Source: Pseudobutyrivibrio ruminis CF1b
GTDB lineage: Bacteria > Bacillota > Clostridia > Lachnospirales > Lachnospiraceae
Reading direction: 5' to 3'
Length of the DNA: 64,000 bases
NCBI RefSeq assembly: GCF_000424005.1
Contig: NZ_KE384121.1
Location: forward strand, 84,182-148,181
Translations under genes and position numbers: made by a program
The notes under the pieces: model-generated
Told to the model about the DNA's origin: nothing
Seen by the model: only the letters and a program-made list of their open reading frames with translations
The model's database searches: none
In this document: positions 16,751-26,590 of the stretch, one piece after another
Numbering within the stretch: position 1 is the first letter of the stretch
Layout of the letters: the number at the start of each line of letters is the position of its first letter

Positions 16751-16769
16751 TAGATTTAACAAAAAGTTC

Positions 16770-19454
16770 TTATTTAAATATTGTAAGTAATCCAAGCTTG
16801 GTAAGAACAAATCCAAGTAAAGCAAGTACCGCAACTACTGCTGCAATAATTCCAGCAATAGCGCCGGCGCTAAGTCCTGCTGTCTCTCCTGCCTCTGGAA
16901 CTGGCTCATCAACAACAGTCTCTTCTGCTGGCTGTTCAACAGATTCCTCTACATCAGCCTCTACCTCTGTCTCTTCATCTGCCTTCTCCTCAAGTGATGA
17001 ATCTGACTCGATATCTGTTTCACTTGTCTCAAGCGCTTCGCCCTCAGATGCCTCTGGCTTTGTTGCATGACCAGGCTGTGTCTGAGAACCTGCAGGCTGC
17101 TGTGGTCCTGCTGCTGGAGCCTGTGGATCTGTGATAGTTGTAGCTGTCTCAGTACCTGTAGCTGGTGTAGTCTGTCCACCTGTTGAAGCTGAGCTTCCAG
17201 ATGAAGAGCTTCCAGATGATGCTGTACTTCCACCTGTAGAACCAGAACCCGAACTTGGCGCTGGTGCAGGAGCTGAACCTGAGCTTGGTGCTGGTGCTGG
17301 TGCTGGTGTCTTATCTGTAACATCAACTGCTGTAGCATACTGCATCTCAAATCCATCTGAAACAGCCTTAACCGTAGCTGTCACAATTGTCTTTCCTACT
17401 TTATTTGCCACAATCTTTCCATCCTCATAAGCAGCTACTGCTGCATCTTCAGATGTATATTCTACTGTAACCTTATTAAGAATTGTTTCTGGAAGTACAA
17501 ATAAATCCTTATTACTTCCAGCCTCAATTGAAACTGTAACCTCTGCCTCTGGAATTACGTCGAATGGATCAACATATTCATCAGCAAGCTCTAATGTTTC
17601 AATTGCCTTCGTAAGTCTTACTGTAGCTGAATCAATCTCATCAAATGTAGCAGCTGCCTCAGCCTCGGCAATTACCTCCTGAAGGCGTCCTGCAGATTCT
17701 GCTGACATAAATGTAAGGTCAAATGCCTTTGCTCTTTCGATAAGGGCAGTGAGCTCTGACTTATCAAGTGCATCTACTGCAAGGTAAAGCTCAACTCTAG
17801 CTGTCTTGCCTTCAAGAGAAGCTTCTGCTGTAAGCTTAACCTCTGAAGACTCATCAGTTATTGTAACTACACCCTTTTCAGAGATTACTTCAGGCTTTGA
17901 AGATGTCCAGTTGATTGAAGTACCAACAACACTTGTTGGGAGCTCAAGGTTATATCTGATATGTTCTCTATCAGTATTCTGTCCCTTGATTGCCTCAAAG
18001 TCACAAGCGGCATCAAGACTTGTCTGAAGTCTGTTATCAAGGAATTTCTCTGCCTCAGCCTTGATAGTAGCTGCATCCATTGCTCTGTTGTAAATCCTAA
18101 TCTCGTCAAATGAACCATCAAAGCATGGATCCCAGTAGTTGGCTCCAAAGAGAATTGACTCATTCTCACCTGCAAGTGGGTTGTTGTACGCACCGCTTGC
18201 TGCCTTCTCGCCATTTACATACATATCAAGGCGACCATCTGTACCAACCAAAGTAACAAGTGACCATGAATTATTTGCTATAGTAGGATTTCCAATAGTT
18301 GTCCAGTTCATAGCTGCAGCATTTCCAACAGTAACTGCACTACCTTCTGTTCTACCCCAAAGCTTGTATGTCTGGTCGCCACCATCTCCTGAAATAGCTG
18401 TCCAATGTTCTGGGGCATGATATCCCATAAGCATCATAACCTGATTGTTAGCCTGTGACTTATTTGGTTTTACAAGATATGAAATAGTAAAGTCTGTTCC
18501 ATTAACCTTATTTCCAAGATTAAGACCATATCCATCTGTAGCAAGAGCCTTTCCGTTTGCGCCGTTTACAAATTTAAGCTCGCCATCGTATGCACCAAGT
18601 CCCTGCTTAATAGCCTTTGCGTCACCGATGCCATTTTCGAAATCATAAGAACCAACAAGATAATTGTCGTAATCAACAACACCTGTCTCCTCTTCGACTT
18701 CCTTTAAGGACTTACCTGTGAAAAGTCTTTCGATATCTATTTCTGAAAGTGTACGGTCGTAAACCATAACATCATCTACGAGACCTTCAAAGCATTTATC
18801 CCAGTTGTTTGCACCAATGTAAATATCCTGATTCTCTCCGGATAATACTGAAAGGAATGACTCATTGCCTTCGGAAATACGATTTCCATCGTAATATGCT
18901 TTTACAGTATCACCTTCACCTGTGATTACGATGTGGTGCCACTCATTTGCAGCATAGGTCGCAAATGTCTTTGTAACCCATGAAAATTCAGGCTTTCTGT
19001 CATACCAGAACTTAAGGAGTGTCTTATTTCTGTCTCCAGAAACTGCATACCACTTTTCCGGGTCATGATATCCAAGAAACAGCACTGACTGATTTTCAAG
19101 CTGCTGTACTGAAGGCTTTACCCAAAGTGAAACAGAAAAGTTTTCTCCAAGATTCTGCTGATTAAGCTTGAGACCATATCCTCCATCAAGCTTAAGTGAG
19201 TTTCCGTCCTTAGTCTCATCCCTGTTTGCATCATATTTTACTTCGCCATCATAATTTCCAAGGCCCTTAACAATTGCCACAGCCTGGCTGCCGCCCTTAA
19301 CATTCTTAAGGGCGCCGCCATCAAAATCATACCAGGCAACTACATCATCATATAATTTATCCGCCTTAGCTATATTGTAGCCAACGAAAGGTGTTGCCAA
19401 AGCAAGTGCCATGACGCCGACAAGTAAGCCATAATATTTCTTATTTTTTCTCAT
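16770..19454 (-). CDS. Membrane-anchored secreted LamG-domain protein
   Basis: About 894 residues. Three ATGs in a row follow AAGGAG; the third (19454, MRKNKKYYG) has the best spacing. A signal peptide occupies residues 1-32. Two LamG/concanavalin-like domains follow (about 35-245 and 260-470), with IYIGANNWDKCFEGLVDDV and FGANYWDPCFDGSFDEI marking each. Then come Ig-like domains with an FIVAR-like helical segment, a Pro/Ser/Gly linker, an acidic Glu/Asp stretch and a C-terminal membrane helix (AGAIAGIIAAVVAVLALLGF) with basic tail. It lies 17 bases after the giant GH43 gene and is probably a cell-surface glycan-binding partner. No catalytic motif is visible. Confidence 0.75.
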   Translation of the reverse strand: MRKNKKYYGLLVGVMALALATPFVGYNIAKADKLYDDVVAWYDFDGGALKNVKGGSQAVAIVKGLGNYDGEVKYDANRDETKDGNSLKLDGGYGLKLNQQNLGENFSVSLWVKPSVQQLENQSVLFLGYHDPEKWYAVSGDRNKTLLKFWYDRKPEFSWVTKTFATYAANEWHHIVITGEGDTVKAYYDGNRISEGNESFLSVLSGENQDIYIGANNWDKCFEGLVDDVMVYDRTLSEIDIERLFTGKSLKEVEEETGVVDYDNYLVGSYDFENGIGDAKAIKQGLGAYDGELKFVNGANGKALATDGYGLNLGNKVNGTDFTISYLVKPNKSQANNQVMMLMGYHAPEHWTAISGDGGDQTYKLWGRTEGSAVTVGNAAAMNWTTIGNPTIANNSWSLVTLVGTDGRLDMYVNGEKAASGAYNNPLAGENESILFGANYWDPCFDGSFDEIRIYNRAMDAATIKAEAEKFLDNRLQTSLDAACDFEAIKGQNTDREHIRYNLELPTSVVGTSINWTSSKPEVISEKGVVTITDESSEVKLTAEASLEGKTARVELYLAVDALDKSELTALIERAKAFDLTFMSAESAGRLQEVIAEAEAAATFDEIDSATVRLTKAIETLELADEYVDPFDVIPEAEVTVSIEAGSNKDLFVLPETILNKVTVEYTSEDAAVAAYEDGKIVANKVGKTIVTATVKAVSDGFEMQYATAVDVTDKTPAPAPAPSSGSAPAPAPSSGSGSTGGSTASSGSSSSGSSASTGGQTTPATGTETATTITDPQAPAAGPQQPAGSQTQPGHATKPEASEGEALETSETDIESDSSLEEKADEETEVEADVEESVEQPAEETVVDEPVPEAGETAGLSAGAIAGIIAAVVAVLALLGFVLTKLGLLTIFK

Positions 19455-19471
19455 CATCATTCTCCTTGCTT

Positions 19472-22400
19472 CTACTTTCTGTATGCCTTGTCAACAACAT
19501 TGATTGTAACCTCAGCCTCGTATTCTGTTCCGCAGAACTCATAAGAAACTGTGATGGTCTTCTTTCCTGTCTCCGCTGTAACATCCTCAGGAACTGTAAC
19601 CTTAAGACCTTCATTTATAGTTACTCTCTTGCCATTTTCAAGAGTTGCTCTGATTCTAATATCATCAGTCTTAACTGTCTCACCAACAACATACATTCTT
19701 ACTGACTTCTGAACTCTTGAAGACTTGATAACCTCAGATGCCTTCACTGTTCCTTCAGCAACCTTTTCTGTAAAGAATGTAGCCTCATCTGCCTCTGGCT
19801 CCTCTGTAAGGATAAGCTTGCCATTAACTGATGCAAGATAATATCCGTGATGTAATGCACTTTCGAATGTTACGCCCTTGCCTGAAAGACCCTTGATTGT
19901 TCTAAAGGTCATAGCCTTTGCCTCATCCTTTGTACCATTTACATCCTGTGAAAGAACAACACTATAATTACCATTCTTGTCAGCCTTACCAACTGCAAGA
20001 TACATACCTGGCTTGTAGTTAGATTCGATTGATACTAATGCTTCGTTATTCTTGTTGAGCTTTCCTGGGTTGATTTCCCATTCAGCATTCTCACCGTCAT
20101 ATACGAAATCACATCCAACAGTCTTGCCTGTCATTGGATAATCAGCATCATCACGTGTATTTTCGAATTCCTTTACGAAGATTGTGTTCTTCTTAGAATC
20201 AAAAATCTTGCTGACTGTTCCTGTGAGACCAACTGCTGTCTTCTTAATATATGGAATGCTTCCGTCTGCGTTTACCTTAAACTCTTCACAGCAGGCAACT
20301 CTTCTGAAACCACTTCCGTGAGGAAGGCTACCATCGTGATATACGAAATATGTATGACCCTTGAAATCAAATACTGCCATATGATTTGTATTTGATGTAG
20401 CACTTGGCTCCATTACAACATCTCCGAAGGTCCATTCATTATTGAGGAAGTCCTCCAGACTATCGCAATATGCATAAGCCATCTGCTCTCTCCAGTCATA
20501 AGCGAAGAACATGTAATATCTGTCCTTGCCGTTTGCAAGCTTGTGCTTGTAGTAGTAAGGAGCCTCTGTAAACTGATGTCCACTTGGCATTCCCTTAATT
20601 ACGCCAACTTTGATATCAGCGTTCTTCTTGTCAGATGCCTTCTCCACTGAAAGCTTATCCTCGTTTCCATCCTTATCAACGATAGAAATCATATCCTCCT
20701 TAAGCTCGCAGTTGAAGAATCTTACGTTGCCCCAGCCAAGGATGCGGTGTTCATTGCCATCTTCATCCTTCTCAATCCAGAAGGTTGGGTCAATGTCTTC
20801 CCAAGTGCTGACGCCGTCATAGGTATCAACATTCTTTACAAGTGGCTTTCCGATATCCACAAATCCACCTGTAGGAGAATCTGAAACAGCAACGCCGATG
20901 CACTTGCCACCACCATAGCTGCCCTTTGCCTCTGAGCAATAGTAGAAGTAATACTTACCGTTATATTTAACCACCTGTCCAGCCCATGCACTATTCTTAT
21001 CCTGTACCCAAGATATATCAGAATCATTAAGGAACTCGCCCTCGTATTTCCAATTCTTCATATCCTTAGATGAGTAGCATCTCCAGTCTGGCATCACATA
21101 ACTTTCGTTAGAAGATGTATCGTGGCCAACATACGCATATACGGTATCACCATCTACGAGAATAGAAGGATCTCCACCATAAAGCACATCGCCATTCTCA
21201 TCAAAGCCAAGCATTGGGTTACCTGAGTTGCTCTTCTCAAGAACAATTTCTTCTGCCTCATCATCAAAGTCGTTCCAATCAGAACCTGTAAGAGCTGAAT
21301 ACTCATCAGCTGTGATTGGCATTACATAACCGTGACGATACTTAATCTTGTTGTAAGAACCAAGCTTGTCATCAGCAACAAATTCAAAGTCACCAGATGC
21401 TAAATCTGTAGTAACTACTGGATAGTAACCCTGACCTCTTGCGAATCTGTCGATAAGCAAGCACCACTGATCCTCACCAGCCTCATTCTTCTCGTTGAGC
21501 TTGAAGATGATTGGTCCCTCTACTGCACCAACCTTTCCAGGAAGTGTCTTATCAAGGAACTTAGAATTAATATCTGTAAAGTTTCCAAGAACTCTGTCTG
21601 CCACGTCAATCTTTATTGATCCGTTAGACTCGTTCTTTGTGTAACGATAATACTTTCCATCGTTACCCTTAATCATTGTAGAATCGATTACCTTAATGAT
21701 TACGCCATCACTGTTGCGTCCACCTTCGTGGTAAAGCTTAGGCTCAGTGAAGTGTACGAAATCACGTGTCTTTGCATAGTAGATTGCATGATTCTCATAA
21801 TCCTGAGTAATCTTCTCGTTCTCATCTACCTCAAGTCTTGTAGCTGACCAGTAAACAACATACTCGCCTGTTACATCATCGTAAACAAATTCTGGAGCCC
21901 AGGTACAACCTGCATTTTCTGGAGCGATTTCTGCAAGCCATGGCTTTGACCAGTGAACCAAATCACTTGATTCCCAAACAACGATGCTGTGGCTTCCGTT
22001 GCTACCAGCAGCTGGCCAAGCATTTGCCTTATTGTGATAAATGCTAAGGTCAGTAGAAATCATGTAGAACTTGTCACCCTCAGGTGTTCTTGCGATATAC
22101 ATATCACGAAGACCACTCTCGCCGATTGTACTTGTTATGATTGGGTTATTGTTGTTAAGGTCTTCCCAGTTGAATCCATCAGTTGAAACAGAGAAGTATA
22201 CCTGCTCATCACTTGCTGCACCTTCTGTACCAGTGAAGTGAACGAATAAGTATCCAACATATTCATCAACATCCTTTGGAGCCTTGACTACCTTGCAGTT
22301 GTATGTCTTTGTTACACTCTCATCACCCTTAGAGAATGTAGCAGTAAGTGTTACATTTGTATCCTTATCCTGACGTGTAACCACACCGGCTGGAGTTGCA

Positions 22401-25400
22401 TCATAACCAGCATTCTTTACTGTCTTTGTGCTGATTACCTTTTCATCAGAAGATTCCCAAGAAATGCTTACGCCATTTACCTCTGAAGGAAGTGAGATAT
22501 TGCCCTTAATCTTGTTCATATTAGGAATAACGTAGTTATTAGCTACATAATTTACATCCCCGATTTCCTCAAGGCGGGCAACCTTGCCTGCGACATAAAG
22601 TCTTGCAACATCATCGTTCTTGTAAGCTCTGTTGTATACCTTTACGTTGTCAAAGTAACCTCTGAAATAATCATCTGCTGAGTAGAATGATTTACCAAGA
22701 TATCCAAGTAAATCCTCTCCCAAATCAGAAACCTTCATTCCAGTTTTCTTGTTAACTCCGATAAGTTTTCCATCTCTGTAAAGAGACATCTTCGAACCAT
22801 CAACTACGATTGTGATGTTAATCCATGTGCTTGCTGTGTTTGGATACTTAGCTGAATCCTCAACCTTCTGCTCTGCACCACCACCGCTTTTGGTAATAGC
22901 AAGCTTCTCTGCTGTAGGCATTGCCTTGTAGAATAAGTACTTGCTGTTGTCCTGACCAAAGGTGAATGTAAAGTAATTTCCAGTTCTTGTAACTTCCTTC
23001 ACATCAAAGGAAATTGTCATCTTATTTCTGTTATCAAAGAATCCCTTAGGGAATTCAAGATAAGAATTGCTTCCGCCTACTGAATCATCACCGCTAAGGT
23101 AAAGCACCTTGCCGTAGTCATCATCTGAAACGTACTCGCCTTTGTATGCCTTTCCGTCATTTCCATTTCCTGAAGCATCCTTAACAATGCCCTTTGAAAG
23201 AGTTTCATTGAAGTTGTACTCTAAGATAGGCTCAGCCTTAATCTCCTCACCTTCAACTACTACGTTAACCCTGAAAGTGTCTCCGCCCTTAATGAAATCC
23301 TCAGAGCTGAGATTAAAGATTGGAAGTCCATCCTCATCAAACAATACCGTCTTTACGTATGCATTTCTGCATGGATCGTAAAGTGGATCTCCGCTGTGTG
23401 TAGCGTGTGTTCTTGACTCTCTTGCATGATAAACAATTACAAGATTTCCGTTCTCATCATATGTAAATGAGTTGTGACCTGGACCTGAAACTTCGTCATC
23501 AAAATCTGAGCTTGTAAGAATAGGATATGGAAGCTTTGTCCAGTTGCTAACATCAGTAAGGTCAGCTCTCTCATCAGCATACATAAGTCCCACACAGTAC
23601 TCTGAACCTGTTCCTGATGCAGAGAATGTCATGTATACCTTGCCATCCTTGTGGAATACACCTGGACCTTCATTTACCTTGTATCTTACAAGTTCCCAAG
23701 CGAACTCTGGCTTTGTAAGAAGCTTAGCTTCACTTGTAAGCTGAGTAGGATTTTTAGGATCGATTGTTGCGATGAATAAGTAGCTTAATCCATCAGGGTT
23801 CTTAAGATTCTTTGTCTCGTCTGCCCAGATAAGATAATGCTTTCCACCTGCCTCGAAGTATGTCATATCAAGTGACATAGCATTTAAAATATTGTCTCCG
23901 CTAACAGGCTTTACAAGCTCTGGCTCACCCCATTTTTCAGCATCAAGCATGCTCTCCTTCTTTGGATTACCTTCAAACTTGATCATAAATGGGCGGATGT
24001 TAAATGTTGTGCCACTGCCTGTATTAAGACCTGCTGTTGCAACCAGGTACCAGCTATTACCAATCTTGTGCATCTCAGGTGCCCAGATAAATCTGCCAAG
24101 GCTCTTGCTTGTATTCTCATCCCAAACACTAACCTCTTCAGCTGTGGCAAGACCCTCGATTGTCTTTGCACGTCTTAAGATGATTCTGTCGTAACCATCT
24201 TTATCACCATTTCCATCCATTGGATATGAAGCTGTGAAATAGTAATATCCATCATCTTCATTGTAGACAACATATGGATCTGCTCTCTCTGGAATGAGCG
24301 GATCAGCTGCGTCAGTGAAGTTTCCTGAACCACCAATCACACCTTCAAGTGTGTATGTTCCAGGAAGCTCTAAATCTACATTGTCAACACTATCCTCTGT
24401 AAATCTAAGTGAGTATGTCTTTTTAGTTCCATCAGAATACTCAGCCTTAACTGTGTTCTTCTTGATGTACTTCTCGAGAATCTCTCTGAATTCTTCCTGT
24501 GATGTGAGGGCATCAACTTTGATTACATCAGTTGGAAGTTCACTGAGAGATGTGTTGTAAGGATTAGTAAATTTCTCTACTACTTTTTCATATTCTGCAT
24601 TTGTAAGACCGATTTCTGAACCATAAACAGCATCAGAAGGGGCACCGGTCATATCCTTGATTGTATAATCGATTCTTACAGGTCTGCTGAATTCCTTCAT
24701 GTCCTTTGAATGAATGAAGTATGTACCATCAGCAGTTCCAAGATAAATCTCATATCTCTCATCTGTAAGATCATATACAGCCTGAATCTTTCTCACATCT
24801 GAAACATCACCGGTATCGATTGCTGTCTCATTTGCGTATGTAATCAAATCCTCAGATGTATATGTAATAATCTGGCTTCCTTTTCCATCAGCGGCTACCA
24901 GATAGAAGGTTTCGCCATCAGCGCTACGCATAACAGTTGGAGCTGAAAATGTTTTGTTGCCAACTGCTGTGTAGAGGATTGGCTGATTCTTATGAAGTGC
25001 CTTGAAGCTTCCGTTTTCTTCTGCGGCAATCTTCATACCACCATCCTGACCTGTGGCTGGACTGTTGCTAACATATGTAGCAACATCCTTTCCTTCTTTT
25101 AATACAATAAGTCGGAATTCTTTCTCGACGTCATTTTCACCATCATTATATTTAGCTGTAAGTGTTACCTCTTTGTCCCTTGAAGAACGTGTAACCTTAC
25201 CATCAGCGGTAATTACATCTTCATCGCTTGTAGACCAGGTAATCTTTTTCTCCTTATATTCTCCAGGTAGATCAATATCATCTGTAACATAACCTAAGTT
25301 TAAAGAAAACTCTGTTTCTGTTACCTTGCCAGCCTTACGATTTATATAGTTCTTATATAAATCAGCTACCTGCTCTTCTGTGAGTGCACCTGCGTATACT

Positions 25401-26338
25401 TGATAATTATCAAGCTTAGCCTTGCAGTACTCACCACTTCCCCAGTTTGCTTTACCAATATTGAAAATTGGTGATGTGCCAAGAATACTTGTAAGCGCAT
25501 CATCTGATGCAGCACTACCAGCAACTTCTCCATTTATATAAGCAACTGTTTCATCTTTTCCATAAACAATTTCTACGTGATACCAGCTATTTGTTGAAAG
25601 TGAAGGTGCAAAATTACCAGCTCGGCCTTCGTCAAATCTTTCTATATTAAGCTTCGAACCATTCTGGAATCCACCAATGTAGTGTAAATTGCTTTCACTT
25701 CTTGCTGAAGTATCATTTGCTGCAAAATACAGCCAGTCTGTGTTTGTTCTTTCGAAATAAACATCTGCTGCAATGGAAACTTCATCAAGCCCTGCAAGAA
25801 GACTGCTTCCATCCTTCTTTGTTACTGAAAGGAACTGATTACTTCCATTCAGCGCAATTGCTGAACCAGCATTGCCATAACTCTTTACAACATCGTAAGA
25901 TCCTTTTGCAATGGCCTCAGCCCCAGTAATATCATCGCCATTTTCAAGGTCTTCAAAATTGAAATCCGCCAAGAGCTCCAAGCTCTGCTTTTCTTCCTCC
26001 TCGTCATCTTCTTCAAGGTCTTCTTCAGCTTCAAGCAACTCACTGTCAGCCTCTAAAGCATCCTCTTCCAAAGAAGCTTCTTCGGAAATTTCTTCTTCAG
26101 CATCATCAACGGAATCTGTTGATTCCTCATCTTCAGAAACCTCTTCCTTCTCCTCAGAAGTTTCCTCTTCCGTTGAATCTGAAGAATCAGCTGTAGAAGA
26201 ATTTTCTTCTACTGTTGTCTCGTCAGTCTCTGTAGCCTGAACCAAATTAAGACCTGAGCCAGGTGTTATACCTGACCAGGCCATAGCTAGTGCAAGAGAG
26301 ACTGCCAGGAGACGTTTCATCTTTTCTCCATGCTTCAT
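19472..26338 (-). CDS. Giant secreted multi-domain GH43 enzyme (arabinofuranosidase/xylosidase-type)
   Basis: 2288 residues with a signal peptide ending near LNLVQA (35) and an acidic Glu/Ser tract (about 39-118). LamG follows (122-325), then a BIG-like domain and a propeller-like region. A first GH43 propeller (about 690-1040) shows ERADPYVVYN, WAPEMH and NEGPGVF. A second LamG (1060-1270), a BIG-like domain and a second GH43-like propeller (about 1375-1700, CTWAPEFVYDD, AVEGPII) follow. A third GH43 unit (about 1725-2030) shows GGDPSILVDG, DPTFWIE and FTEAPYYY. A fascin/AbfB-like region and an Ig-like end close the protein. GH43 enzymes remove arabinose or xylose from plant polysaccharide. 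Substrate cannot be fixed from sequence, and some units may be non-catalytic. Confidence 0.85.
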   Translation of the reverse strand: MKHGEKMKRLLAVSLALAMAWSGITPGSGLNLVQATETDETTVEENSSTADSSDSTEEETSEEKEEVSEDEESTDSVDDAEEEISEEASLEEDALEADSELLEAEEDLEEDDEEEEKQSLELLADFNFEDLENGDDITGAEAIAKGSYDVVKSYGNAGSAIALNGSNQFLSVTKKDGSSLLAGLDEVSIAADVYFERTNTDWLYFAANDTSARSESNLHYIGGFQNGSKLNIERFDEGRAGNFAPSLSTNSWYHVEIVYGKDETVAYINGEVAGSAASDDALTSILGTSPIFNIGKANWGSGEYCKAKLDNYQVYAGALTEEQVADLYKNYINRKAGKVTETEFSLNLGYVTDDIDLPGEYKEKKITWSTSDEDVITADGKVTRSSRDKEVTLTAKYNDGENDVEKEFRLIVLKEGKDVATYVSNSPATGQDGGMKIAAEENGSFKALHKNQPILYTAVGNKTFSAPTVMRSADGETFYLVAADGKGSQIITYTSEDLITYANETAIDTGDVSDVRKIQAVYDLTDERYEIYLGTADGTYFIHSKDMKEFSRPVRIDYTIKDMTGAPSDAVYGSEIGLTNAEYEKVVEKFTNPYNTSLSELPTDVIKVDALTSQEEFREILEKYIKKNTVKAEYSDGTKKTYSLRFTEDSVDNVDLELPGTYTLEGVIGGSGNFTDAADPLIPERADPYVVYNEDDGYYYFTASYPMDGNGDKDGYDRIILRRAKTIEGLATAEEVSVWDENTSKSLGRFIWAPEMHKIGNSWYLVATAGLNTGSGTTFNIRPFMIKFEGNPKKESMLDAEKWGEPELVKPVSGDNILNAMSLDMTYFEAGGKHYLIWADETKNLKNPDGLSYLFIATIDPKNPTQLTSEAKLLTKPEFAWELVRYKVNEGPGVFHKDGKVYMTFSASGTGSEYCVGLMYADERADLTDVSNWTKLPYPILTSSDFDDEVSGPGHNSFTYDENGNLVIVYHARESRTHATHSGDPLYDPCRNAYVKTVLFDEDGLPIFNLSSEDFIKGGDTFRVNVVVEGEEIKAEPILEYNFNETLSKGIVKDASGNGNDGKAYKGEYVSDDDYGKVLYLSGDDSVGGSNSYLEFPKGFFDNRNKMTISFDVKEVTRTGNYFTFTFGQDNSKYLFYKAMPTAEKLAITKSGGGAEQKVEDSAKYPNTASTWINITIVVDGSKMSLYRDGKLIGVNKKTGMKVSDLGEDLLGYLGKSFYSADDYFRGYFDNVKVYNRAYKNDDVARLYVAGKVARLEEIGDVNYVANNYVIPNMNKIKGNISLPSEVNGVSISWESSDEKVISTKTVKNAGYDATPAGVVTRQDKDTNVTLTATFSKGDESVTKTYNCKVVKAPKDVDEYVGYLFVHFTGTEGAASDEQVYFSVSTDGFNWEDLNNNNPIITSTIGESGLRDMYIARTPEGDKFYMISTDLSIYHNKANAWPAAGSNGSHSIVVWESSDLVHWSKPWLAEIAPENAGCTWAPEFVYDDVTGEYVVYWSATRLEVDENEKITQDYENHAIYYAKTRDFVHFTEPKLYHEGGRNSDGVIIKVIDSTMIKGNDGKYYRYTKNESNGSIKIDVADRVLGNFTDINSKFLDKTLPGKVGAVEGPIIFKLNEKNEAGEDQWCLLIDRFARGQGYYPVVTTDLASGDFEFVADDKLGSYNKIKYRHGYVMPITADEYSALTGSDWNDFDDEAEEIVLEKSNSGNPMLGFDENGDVLYGGDPSILVDGDTVYAYVGHDTSSNESYVMPDWRCYSSKDMKNWKYEGEFLNDSDISWVQDKNSAWAGQVVKYNGKYYFYYCSEAKGSYGGGKCIGVAVSDSPTGGFVDIGKPLVKNVDTYDGVSTWEDIDPTFWIEKDEDGNEHRILGWGNVRFFNCELKEDMISIVDKDGNEDKLSVEKASDKKNADIKVGVIKGMPSGHQFTEAPYYYKHKLANGKDRYYMFFAYDWREQMAYAYCDSLEDFLNNEWTFGDVVMEPSATSNTNHMAVFDFKGHTYFVYHDGSLPHGSGFRRVACCEEFKVNADGSIPYIKKTAVGLTGTVSKIFDSKKNTIFVKEFENTRDDADYPMTGKTVGCDFVYDGENAEWEINPGKLNKNNEALVSIESNYKPGMYLAVGKADKNGNYSVVLSQDVNGTKDEAKAMTFRTIKGLSGKGVTFESALHHGYYLASVNGKLILTEEPEADEATFFTEKVAEGTVKASEVIKSSRVQKSVRMYVVGETVKTDDIRIRATLENGKRVTINEGLKVTVPEDVTAETGKKTITVSYEFCGTEYEAEVTINVVDKAYRK

Positions 26339-26500
26339 TCTTATTCCCCCAATTTGATTAGAGTAGTTATGCTAATGCAGCTACGCCCCAAGTAGCGACA
26401 CTAGCGGGTACACTAAAAATTTTATGTTATAGCCTGATTAGGGTAAATAGAATTTCTTTCACAGTTTCGTCACAGCTTTCGTAAAAATTTAGCCTTGATT

Positions 26501-26549
26501 AAAAAAAGGTAGAAAATTTTTAGATAATCTACCTAAAAATTTTCTACCT
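26501..26549 (-). terminator. AT-rich terminator of glgC-glgD
   Basis: A perfect 17-bp inverted repeat, AGGTAGAAAATTTTTAG at 26507-26523 and its complement at 26533-26549, with a nine-base loop. On the minus strand it is followed by TTTTTTT. It lies 41 bases after the glgD stop. The stem is unusually long and AT-rich. The rest of the 252-bp gap is featureless apart from the GH43 leader. Confidence 0.85.
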
Positions 26550-26590
26550 ATAAATCTAAAATATTTTTATTTTATTTAAACTAGTTATCT

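Noticed and set aside
17131-17430. Plus-strand frame opposite the LamG linker
   Set aside because: Low-complexity complement of the Pro/Ser/Gly linker without start signals.
25911-26240. Serine-rich plus-strand frame
   Set aside because: It is the complement of the Glu/Ser tract in the GH43 protein, a composition artefact.
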